A DNA stretch of 6,638 nucleotides from Acidimicrobiales bacterium (GTDB taxonomy: Bacteria; Actinomycetota; Acidimicrobiia; Acidimicrobiales; Palsa-688): positions 1 to 6,638 of the forward strand of contig JASHVH010000400.1 in NCBI GenBank assembly GCA_030039575.1. The letters are read 5' to 3'. The first letter of the stretch is position 1, and every line of letters starts with the position of its first letter. The notes beneath the pieces are model-generated. The model was not told the origin of the DNA. It ran no database searches and saw nothing but the letters and a program-made list of their open reading frames with translations. A program made the position numbers and the translations under genes. Below, piece after piece: positions 1 through 5,916 of the stretch.

Positions 1-550
1 GAGCAGTGTCGATGGCCTCGTCGAGCAGGGCCGGTGGGGTGTCGGCGGCCATATCGACCAGGGTGCGCAGCGGGTTGGTGGTGGGGACGCCGCGTCGGGT
101 CGAAATGCAGCGTTCGGACAGGTCGCGGCTGCGGTGCACAACGAGGGCCAGGGAGTTGAAAACGTTGGCTGGCTCGCTGGCCCTCGGGCGGCGGCCCGTG
201 GGCGAGTGAGCTACCGACCGCTCACAATGGGCGACGGAAACGACCACCGGGCTGGGCTCGTTCTTGATGAGCTGCCACAACCAGGCCGCCGAGGCGTGCG
301 ACGCTACGCCCTTCGTCGCCAAACAGGCGGCGAGGAGGCGCCGGGTGGGGTCGTTGGGCCAACTGGCCACGGCGTACAGCCCCGGCCCCGCACTTATCCA
401 ACGTCCCTGCACCAGGGCTGCCCGAACCTGGCCGGGTGTAACTCCCTGCCTCAGTAGCTGGGCCCGTGTGGCGAGGCCGAGTTGGTGGTTGAACACGGCC
501 CGCTCCGCCTTGAGGACCTTCGCGGGGCTTCGAAGCTTCTCCGATGACAT
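1..550 (-). CDS. AbiEi-family antitoxin-like protein (winged helix; DUF559 type), C-terminus off window
   Basis: This is the N-terminal 183 residues of a protein that continues past the left edge. It begins with ATG at 550-548; an in-frame TAA two codons upstream fixes this as the earliest possible start. Residues about 20-62 form the N-terminal helix-turn-helix typical of AbiEi-like proteins: LATRAQLLRQGVTPGQVRAAL, then GRW..AGPGLYAVA. The next segment has the family landmarks ASHASAAWLW (83-92), VVHRSRDL (137-144) and RRGVPTTNPLRTLVDMA (152-168), ending in a LLDEAID helix. In relatives this is followed by a Vsr-like DUF559 nuclease-type domain, which would lie outside the window. AbiEi proteins of type IV toxin-antitoxin systems bind DNA and repress their own operon. 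Stand-alone copies without an AbiEii toxin are common in actinobacteria and their role is unclear. About 35 residues separate VVVSV from VHRS, longer than I expect for the family. Codon use (CTA, ATA, GTA, TCA) is looser than in the neighbouring genes, which fits an accessory gene. The family call is firm; function as an antitoxin is not shown. Confidence 0.8.
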   Translation of the reverse strand, partial: MSSEKLRSPAKVLKAERAVFNHQLGLATRAQLLRQGVTPGQVRAALVQGRWISAGPGLYAVASWPNDPTRRLLAACLATKGVASHASAAWLWQLIKNEPSPVVVSVAHCERSVAHSPTGRRPRASEPANVFNSLALVVHRSRDLSERCISTRRGVPTTNPLRTLVDMAADTPPALLDEAIDTA

Positions 551-590
551 GCTTTATAGTATTTCATATCCTTATATGGCTATCCAAGTT
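551..590 (-). promoter_or_regulatory. AT-rich putative promoter of the AbiEi-like gene, possibly leaderless
   Basis: This is the only clearly AT-rich patch in the window, roughly two-thirds A+T. On the minus strand TACTAT (556-561) matches the actinobacterial -10 pattern TANNNT and ends five bases before the ATG at 550, which would place transcription start at or near the start codon. No Shine-Dalgarno sequence sits at a normal distance; the only candidate, AAGGA, is about 18 bases away. Both points suit a leaderless mRNA, common in actinobacteria. There is no convincing -35 box at 16-19 bases; TTGGAT lies 20 bases upstream of the -10. The call rests on composition and position only. Confidence 0.4.
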
Positions 591-646
591 CAGGCCGCTG
601 GCGTCCGGGGGCGCTTCACGGCCGGCTTCGCTCGACCGATGGCGAA

Positions 647-689
647 CTGGGAACGAATAGGTGCTCGAGACAGCAGTTTTCGTTCCCAG
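647..689 (-). terminator. Perfect 11-bp inverted repeat after trpS, possible terminator
   Basis: CTGGGAACGAA (647-657) and TTCGTTCCCAG (679-689) are exact reverse complements separated by 21 bases, in the gap between the trpS stop (764) and the AbiEi-like gene. An RNA hairpin here would lie about 75 bases past trpS and could end the operon transcript. No U-tract follows on either strand, so a classical intrinsic terminator is not supported; U-less hairpins do occur in actinobacteria. The arms are only moderately GC-rich, so this is less likely than most GC palindromes here to be a by-product of composition. It could instead be a binding site for a dimeric regulator or a remnant of a mobile element. 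Confidence 0.45.
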
Positions 690-763
690 ATCGCGGTTTG
701 ACGGGTTTGCCGACACCTAATGAGCAAAGCGCGGTCCCGGTCTGGCTCGCGGCCCCGGGGGCG

Positions 764-1786
764 CTACCGGGGGAGCAGGCCGATGGCCGAGCGGGCCCTT
801 TCGTAGGTCCGGCTCGCAATGTCGCTCGCCCGGCTGGCCCCGTCCGCCAGGATGGCCTGGACAGAACCGGGGTCCTGCGCGTACTCGCGGTACCGCTCCT
901 GGAGAGGCCGCAGCATCTCGATCACCGCGTCTGCCGCGTCCGCCTTGAGCTTGCCGTAGTTCTCATAGCCGGCGGCGATCTCCTCCGGCTTACCGCCCCG
1001 CAGCGCCGCCAGGATCTCGAGCAGGTTGGACACCCCGGGCTTCTCGTCCGGGTCCCAACGGACCGCTCCGGGGCCCGGGGGGTCGAGGTCGGTGACCGCC
1101 CGCTTGACCTTTCGTTCGATGACGTCGGGGTCGTCGAGAAGGTAGATGATGCCGGCGTCCGATCCTGACGACTTCGACATCTTGCGCAACGGGTCCTGCA
1201 GGTCCATTATCCGGGCCCCACCGCCGGCCGGAGCGATGACCGCGTTCGGGATGGTGAAGGTGTCGCCGTAGCGGGTGTTCCAGCGCTGGGCCAGGTCACG
1301 CGTGAGCTCCAGGTGCTGGCGCTGGTCATCGCCGACCGGGACGAGGTCGGTGTCATAGAGGAGGATGTCTGCGGCCATCAGCACCGGGTATGCGAACAGG
1401 CCCACTCTCGCCGACTCCTCGCCGCCCTTGGCCGCCTTGTCCTTCCACTGGGTCATCCTGTTCAGTTCGCCCATGCTGGCGGTGCACTCGAGCAGCCAGG
1501 TCAGTTCGGCGTGCTGGTGGACGTGGCTTTGGACGAACAGGATGCAGCGGGACGGGTCGAGGCCGGCGGCTAACAAGAGGCTGGCCGTGGTGAGCGTGGC
1601 CTTCGAGAGCTCTTCCGGGTCGCCAGGGATCGTGAGGGCGTGCAGGTCGACTACGCAGTAGAGCGCGTCGTAGCGGTCCTGGAAATCAACCCACCAGCGC
1701 AGTGCCCCGAGGTAGTTGCCCAGGTGAGAGGTGCCCGTCGGCTGTATCCCCGAGAACACGGACTTGGTGGCGTTTCTTGTTCCCAC
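764..1786 (-). CDS. trpS: Tryptophanyl-tRNA synthetase (TrpRS)
   Basis: This cytoplasmic class I aminoacyl-tRNA synthetase activates L-tryptophan with ATP and charges tRNA-Trp. The 340-residue length is normal for bacterial TrpRS. The HIGH-type nucleotide site appears as GIQPTGTSHLGNY (residues 13-25) and the KMSKS loop is intact at 202-206. Between them, FAYPVLMAADILLYDTDLVPVGDDQRQH (131-158) is the hallmark TrpRS core; Asp140 corresponds to the Asp that recognises the indole nitrogen in the Bacillus enzyme. The start is GTG at 1786. The next in-frame GTG is codon 10, too close to the ATP site to be preferred. No clear Shine-Dalgarno sequence precedes it. It lies 42 bases after the kinase stop on the same strand, so it is probably the last gene of that operon, though its own promoter inside the kinase gene cannot be excluded. 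No T-box or other leader is visible in the short gap. It looks intact and is probably the housekeeping copy. Confidence 0.97.
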   Translation of the reverse strand: MGTRNATKSVFSGIQPTGTSHLGNYLGALRWWVDFQDRYDALYCVVDLHALTIPGDPEELSKATLTTASLLLAAGLDPSRCILFVQSHVHQHAELTWLLECTASMGELNRMTQWKDKAAKGGEESARVGLFAYPVLMAADILLYDTDLVPVGDDQRQHLELTRDLAQRWNTRYGDTFTIPNAVIAPAGGGARIMDLQDPLRKMSKSSGSDAGIIYLLDDPDVIERKVKRAVTDLDPPGPGAVRWDPDEKPGVSNLLEILAALRGGKPEEIAAGYENYGKLKADAADAVIEMLRPLQERYREYAQDPGSVQAILADGASRASDIASRTYERARSAIGLLPR

Positions 1787-1802
1787 GACAAGGCAGGGTA
1801 CC

Positions 1803-1843
1803 CGCCCGGCCGGCGGCCTGACCCGTCATTAACCGGCCGGGCG
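1803..1843 (-). repeat. GC-rich inverted repeat spanning the kinase stop codon
   Basis: CGCCCGGCCGG (1803-1813) pairs perfectly over 11 bases with CCGGCCGGGCG (1833-1843) across a 19-base loop that contains the kinase TAA stop (1831-1829). The hairpin falls between the kinase and trpS and ends about 17 bases before the trpS GTG. It could act as a processing or attenuation element that sets trpS expression relative to upstream genes. The arms are all G and C and contain the self-complementary CCGGCCGG, so chance or alternative pairing is a real possibility in DNA of this composition. Confidence 0.35.
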
Positions 1844-3448
1844 CGGGATGCCAGATGAGCGTCGGTACGACTGGATGGCGTGCGCCGGCTGAGAAGCACC
1901 CGGTGGGCGCAGTGGGAGGGGCTCGGGGACCACCACCGTACGCTCCACAGGTGGGGGGGCGACAACCCGCCTGGCCGGGGGCGAGCTGCCGCCGTCGTCA
2001 GAGCCGCCAGAGCCGCCCGAGCCGCCAGAGCCACCAGCGCCACCAGGCCCCCCGGAGCCCTCGGAACGGCCATCAGCCTCAGCAGGCGCCTCCTCCGCGA
2101 AGGCCTCGGCTGCCCCGCCCCCTACTTCCTCGGGGGCCGGGGCCTCACCTCGGCCCGCCATCTCTGCCGCCGGCACCTCCCCGGCCCCGGCGCCGGCCTC
2201 CGCCGGCACTTCGCCCCCCACCTGTCCGCCAGCCTCCGCACGGGCGGCATCAACGTAGCCTTCAGCCGCCTCAGTCCGCCCCGCCCCGCCTACCGCATCA
2301 GCACCCACCGGGCGCCAGGTTGTCTCGATCACGCTCGACAAGCCCGTCGCCGGCCTGCTTTCCTGTGCGGGCTGGGCGGGCGTTGACATGGTCGACATGA
2401 AGGCGCTCACATCGGCGGCACCGCCGTTCCCGGGCTCTTCGCCCACCTCGTCGCCCATAGCGTCGCCCATCCCGTCCTCGCCCTCCTCCAGGCCCTCTTC
2501 TCCCGCCTCCAGCGCCCCCCTCACGGCGGCCGGGCGTAGCGCCGGCCGGGCCCCGGTCAGTTCCGAGATACCCCAGACCACATAAGGCGTTTTCGGCCAG
2601 CCGGCCGACCCTTCAATAGCCCGCAGCGACTCGGCGAGAGCCGCCGCCGAGCGGGGACGGCGGGCCGGTTCCTTCGCCAGTGCGGCCTCGATAAGGTCTG
2701 CCAGGGCGATGGGCATGGAGCCCAGCGGGGGGCGCGGCGGGGGGTCCCGCAAAAGGCGGAGGATGACGGACGCCGGCGCCTCGCCCGGGAACGTTACGAA
2801 CGGCCCCCGGCCGAGCAGCAACTGGTACATCGAGGACGCCAGCCCGTACACATCGGCCGCCGGGGACAGGGCTACGTCCTCGAACGCCTCGGGGGCCACG
2901 TGCAGCGTGGTCTCGCCGGCCAGGCTCTCGGTGGGCTCGGCGGCCGGCTGGAGGGCGGCCAGGCCGAAGTCCCCTAACAGCGGCTCTCCGACCGCGGAGA
3001 CGAGGATGTTCTGAGGCTTCACGTCCCCGTGGACCAACCCCGCCTTATGGGCCGTCTCGAGGGCGCCCGCCACCTTTATGGCCAGCGGCAACACCGTGGC
3101 CGGCGGCAGGGGCCCGCTCCTGGCCAGGCGCTGGGCCAGGGACTCACGGCACAACTCGGTGACCAGGACGGGCAGGCCCTCGGGCGTGAAGAAGGTGCGG
3201 TACAGGGTGACGACGTTCGGGTGCTTGCCGAGCAGGGAGAGCGTCTCGAGGTGTTCGTTCAGCGGTTCCAGAGAAGTCTGTGTGGCATCCTCCAGGCGCA
3301 GGACCTTGAGTGCCACCGGCCTGGACGTGCCCAGTTCGCTGGCCCGGTACACGGTGGCGAAGGGGCCACTGGCGATGGCGACCACGCCGGCGTAGCCGGG
3401 GAAGGAAGCTTGGTGCGCGACCGGACGGCGTTCCTTGCGGAGCTTCAC
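1829..3448 (-). CDS. Soluble eukaryotic-type Ser/Thr protein kinase with long low-complexity acidic/Gly-Pro tail
   Basis: The 539-residue protein has a Hanks-type kinase domain at about residues 16-280. Visible elements are the nucleotide loop IASGPFATVYRA (25-36), VALKVL with the ATP-anchoring Lys48, KHPNVVTLY (75-83), the catalytic loop HGDVKPQNIL (140-149; Asp142, Lys144, Asn147), the DFG motif (160-162), VAPEAF (184-189), DVYGLASSMYQLL (199-211) and the final Arg in EPARRP (260-265). Catalytic residues are present, so activity is expected. Departures from consensus are Ala26 for the first loop Gly, Gly141 for the HRD Arg (a non-RD kinase), and an unclear helix-C Glu (Glu65 or Glu68). Residues about 285-539 are low complexity: acidic (314-338), Glu-Val/Ala-Pro rich (413-457), Gly-Ser (464-483), then Pro-rich. 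I see no transmembrane helix and no PASTA repeats, so it should be cytoplasmic, unlike PknB. The start is GTG at 3448, whose GTGA overlaps the stop of the upstream transglutaminase-like gene, implying translational coupling. Its substrates are unknown; DUF58 and transglutaminase-like partners are candidates. Confidence 0.93.
   Translation of the reverse strand: MKLRKERRPVAHQASFPGYAGVVAIASGPFATVYRASELGTSRPVALKVLRLEDATQTSLEPLNEHLETLSLLGKHPNVVTLYRTFFTPEGLPVLVTELCRESLAQRLARSGPLPPATVLPLAIKVAGALETAHKAGLVHGDVKPQNILVSAVGEPLLGDFGLAALQPAAEPTESLAGETTLHVAPEAFEDVALSPAADVYGLASSMYQLLLGRGPFVTFPGEAPASVILRLLRDPPPRPPLGSMPIALADLIEAALAKEPARRPRSAAALAESLRAIEGSAGWPKTPYVVWGISELTGARPALRPAAVRGALEAGEEGLEEGEDGMGDAMGDEVGEEPGNGGAADVSAFMSTMSTPAQPAQESRPATGLSSVIETTWRPVGADAVGGAGRTEAAEGYVDAARAEAGGQVGGEVPAEAGAGAGEVPAAEMAGRGEAPAPEEVGGGAAEAFAEEAPAEADGRSEGSGGPGGAGGSGGSGGSGGSDDGGSSPPARRVVAPPPVERTVVVPEPLPLRPPGASQPAHAIQSYRRSSGIPRPAG
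2000..2035 (-). repeat. Four tandem 9-bp repeats encoding (Gly-Gly-Ser)4 in the kinase tail
   Basis: On the coding strand a 9-base unit GGCGGCTCT, with single-base variants, is repeated four times and encodes kinase residues 472-483 as GGS x4, within a wider Gly-rich stretch (464-483). It forms a flexible linker. Copy-number change by slippage would keep the reading frame, so this linker may differ in length between strains. Confidence 0.75.
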
Positions 3449-5916
3449 CGCTGGCCGCCCGAGTCGTCCGTCAGCGACGGGTACGGGTTCTTTTGGCTGG
3501 GCCGAGCCGGGGCGTTCCCCACCCGCAGCAGCGCCTGCGTGGCCGCCTCGAAGCCGACCGTACGCCGCATGGCCTTGTACAGCTGGCGCTGCGAGTCCCA
3601 GGCCGAGCGCGCCCGAGAGTCCTCGAGCGGCCAGGCAGTGCTGTAGAGGGCCTGGTCGGCGGCGGAGCCTATAAAGCGGGCCGGCGGCCCAAAGGCGTCC
3701 CCGAACCGTCCGGCTACCTGGTCGGCCACCTCGTTGCTCGTGGCCGACGGGCTCACGTCGAGCCCAAGGCGCGAAAGGCCGTCGAGGAGCTCCAACCAGG
3801 CCCCGGCCGCCAGCAAGGACGGGTCGGCCGGCTGGTGCCGAGCCACCCGGCGCAACCGCCGGCGCACCGCCGGCACGAGCAGGGCGCCCACCAGGATCGC
3901 CAGTATCACAGCCCCGGGGAGGCCAACGCCCAGCACCAGGGCCCAGTTCACGTGGACCGGCCGGCTGTGGGGGGCCTTCGAGGGGTTGGCGATCGCATGA
4001 GCCGAGCGGTTGTTCGGGAGCGCGGTCGCCTGCTTGGACGGCACCGGCGGCGTGGCCCGGACCTGCTCAGGGGGGGGCGATGGGGCGGTGGTAGTCCCTA
4101 TCGGGGTGGGGTCGACCGTGACCCATCCCAGCCCCTCGACCGGGATCTCCACCCAGGCCCAGGCGTCCCGGTTGGTCAATTTGTAGTCGCCGGCTGGAAG
4201 CGTTTTGAGCGAGCTGGCGGCCGGGGCCCGGAACCCCGTGACCACCCGGGCGGGGACGCCGAGGTAGCGGGCCACCACCGCATAAAACGTGGCGAACTGT
4301 TCGGGGGTGGCCGCCCGGTCAACGGTGACTGCGTTCATTACCTGGGCCAGCGAAGTGCCGGCGAGGGCGGCCGCGTTCACTTCTTTACCGGTGGTGGTGG
4401 GAGGGCTTACCCGTCGCTCGTGGTCGCGCAGGTCGGCGGCCAGGGTCTGCAGGAAGGCAAGCGACGGCGTCGCCCCCCGGCCCGTCAAGGTGGACGAGAA
4501 GCGCACCCCGACCTCAACGTCCTTGTCTGAACCGGCAGGCAGCGTCGTGTAAGCAGGGGAGTCGCCCCCCGGTACGCCCGAGCCCGAGGCGATGGCCATG
4601 GCCGGGCTGATCTGGGAAAGGGTGCCAGGCGGCACCTGCGACATGACCGCATAGGTGGCCGGCAGAGTGGGCGACGCCGCCAGCATCCCCGTCGTCGCGT
4701 CGGCATCTACGGCCAGCCCGCTCACCTGCACCGGGCGGTCTTGCGCCGGCAAGAACGGCAGCCCGAACGAGCGCAAAAGCGTGAACCGCTGGACCACGTC
4801 CTCCCCGGTCACGTTGGCGGCGGGCCCGGAGGTCGGGACACGCCCCCCGGTGGGCTGGAAAGTGGTCGAGAAACTCCAGGAGTCCCCGTTGTAGTTGTCA
4901 AGCTCGGCCACCGGCAAGTAGCCGCTCCACGGTTGGGACACGTTGACGACGAACAGCGTCGTTGGTGGGGCCGTCGGGTCGGAATTGCGCACTGATGCGA
5001 GCGCATCGACCGGGTCGACTACGACGGACGAGTTGACCGGCGTGGCCCGCGACACGGTCTTAGGCTTCCCCGCGAAGGACAGGGCGCCCGGGACGGCGAG
5101 GGTCAGGGCGGCAGCCAAAAGGACGGCCATAGCGGCACCGGCGGCCGCCCACCCGACCGAGGCGGAGTGGCGTGATTGAGAGCCTTCCCCCCGGGCCTCG
5201 ACCAGTGCTCGCTGTCGTTCCAGGATGGCGTGGCGGGCCAGCGCCCAAAGCATCAGCTCACCCAGCAGCGCGGCGGCCTCGGCCACGCTGTTGCCGGCGG
5301 GGGCGGAGGTGGTGAACACGAAAGCGAAGACGAAACACAGCACCGGCACGAGGGCGGCGGTGGCGCTGGGCCGCACGCAGCGGACGGAGAGCTCGGCGGC
5401 GATGGCCCCGGCCAGCCAGGTCACCACGACCGGGGCGGTCAGAAGGTAGGCCGGGCCGCTCAGGGGGAGCGTCTCGGTCAACAACTGGGCCGGGACGTGG
5501 ACAAGCCCGTCCCAGACGGCACTGAAGTCGAAGCCGTTGGTAAACCCGAGCATTACGACCAGGCCGGCAAAGGAGCCCGCGTAGGAAAGCAGCGCCGGCA
5601 ACCGCAAGGCCCGGGAAAGAGCACCGGAGATGGCCACCGGCAGGACGGCCGCCAGGGCCATGATCAAGGGCGCCCGGGCCACCTGGTAGGCCCGCAGCCA
5701 CGGGGTGGCGGCGATGAACGTGGCCACCGCCAGAGCCGCCAGCAGGCAGACGACCAGGAGCCCCGTCCCCTGCGCCACGAAGGCGTCGCCCACGTCCTCG
5801 GGTTGGGCGCTAGGGAAACGGGCCGCGGCTCGAGCCGACCAATCTTCCGTCGCGATTGCGGCCTCGTCGCGCCGGGCCAAGACGCGGCTGCCGGAACCCC
5901 AGTTGCTCGTGCTCAC
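3445..5916 (-). CDS. Membrane protein with degenerate transglutaminase-like domain and DUF4129-like C-terminus
   Basis: With the GTG start at 5916 the protein has 823 residues. An N-terminal cytosolic stretch precedes membrane helices at about 50-71, 81-98, 107-125, 155-176, 185-205 and 254-279, with a possible weaker one near 213-232. A large outer region follows (about 281-653), then one helix (659-682), Arg-rich RRRLRR, and a cytosolic DUF4129-like tail beginning AGAWLELLDGLSRLG. This is the layout of TgpA/DUF3488-type transglutaminase-like proteins that accompany MoxR and DUF58 genes. The transglutaminase core is clear in FATFYAVVARYLGVPARVVTGF and GLGWVTVDPTP. However, the catalytic Cys position is Pro538 (ATPEQFA), the His position is Trp586 (RDAWAWVE), and only Asp602 remains, so cysteine-based catalysis is not expected. 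Start choice: GTG at 5916 has AGGTGG four bases upstream and overlaps the DUF58 stop as GTGA, matching the downstream junction. A GTG at 5937 would add seven residues. The downstream kinase start overlaps this gene's stop. Family and topology are well supported; the role in the envelope is unknown. Confidence 0.9.
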   Translation of the reverse strand: MSTSNWGSGSRVLARRDEAAIATEDWSARAAARFPSAQPEDVGDAFVAQGTGLLVVCLLAALAVATFIAATPWLRAYQVARAPLIMALAAVLPVAISGALSRALRLPALLSYAGSFAGLVVMLGFTNGFDFSAVWDGLVHVPAQLLTETLPLSGPAYLLTAPVVVTWLAGAIAAELSVRCVRPSATAALVPVLCFVFAFVFTTSAPAGNSVAEAAALLGELMLWALARHAILERQRALVEARGEGSQSRHSASVGWAAAGAAMAVLLAAALTLAVPGALSFAGKPKTVSRATPVNSSVVVDPVDALASVRNSDPTAPPTTLFVVNVSQPWSGYLPVAELDNYNGDSWSFSTTFQPTGGRVPTSGPAANVTGEDVVQRFTLLRSFGLPFLPAQDRPVQVSGLAVDADATTGMLAASPTLPATYAVMSQVPPGTLSQISPAMAIASGSGVPGGDSPAYTTLPAGSDKDVEVGVRFSSTLTGRGATPSLAFLQTLAADLRDHERRVSPPTTTGKEVNAAALAGTSLAQVMNAVTVDRAATPEQFATFYAVVARYLGVPARVVTGFRAPAASSLKTLPAGDYKLTNRDAWAWVEIPVEGLGWVTVDPTPIGTTTAPSPPPEQVRATPPVPSKQATALPNNRSAHAIANPSKAPHSRPVHVNWALVLGVGLPGAVILAILVGALLVPAVRRRLRRVARHQPADPSLLAAGAWLELLDGLSRLGLDVSPSATSNEVADQVAGRFGDAFGPPARFIGSAADQALYSTAWPLEDSRARSAWDSQRQLYKAMRRTVGFEAATQALLRVGNAPARPSQKNPYPSLTDDSGGQR

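Larger units (their letters stand above)
551..763. other. 213-base intergenic region between trpS and the AbiEi-like gene
   Basis: No gene is supported here on either strand. It contains the 647-689 inverted repeat and the AT-rich promoter-like patch at 551-590. I found no tRNA-like fold and no convincing small ORF; the minus-strand frame through 616-819 overlaps the end of trpS and has no recognisable protein features. It marks the change from the tightly packed operon to a separately transcribed accessory gene. Confidence 0.6.

Noticed and set aside
134..701. Plus-strand frames at 134-457 and 264-701
   Set aside because: They lie opposite the AbiEi-like frame, which carries recognisable family motifs along its whole visible length.
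751..762. GGCCCCGGGGGC next to the trpS stop as the terminator
   Set aside because: The palindrome has no loop and so cannot form a hairpin as it stands. It is also the kind of run expected by chance at this GC content.
616..819. Small minus-strand ORF of 67 codons across the end of trpS and the gap
   Set aside because: It overlaps the trpS C-terminus in another frame, has no ribosome binding site and shows no recognisable features.
2000..2060. Possible CRISPR-like or intergenic repeat array
   Set aside because: The repeats are 9 bases, in frame and coding for Gly-Gly-Ser inside the kinase, with no spacers.
1855..2400. Plus-strand Pro/Arg-rich frames over the kinase tail
   Set aside because: They are the complement of the Gly/Glu/Ser-rich repeat region. 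The kinase frame explains the sequence and links to a clear kinase domain.
3310..4530. Long plus-strand open frame (406 codons) opposite the kinase and transglutaminase-like genes
   Set aside because: It is antisense to two clearly recognisable genes. Its translation is dominated by Arg, Gly, Pro and His with no motif, as expected for a shadow frame in GC-rich DNA.
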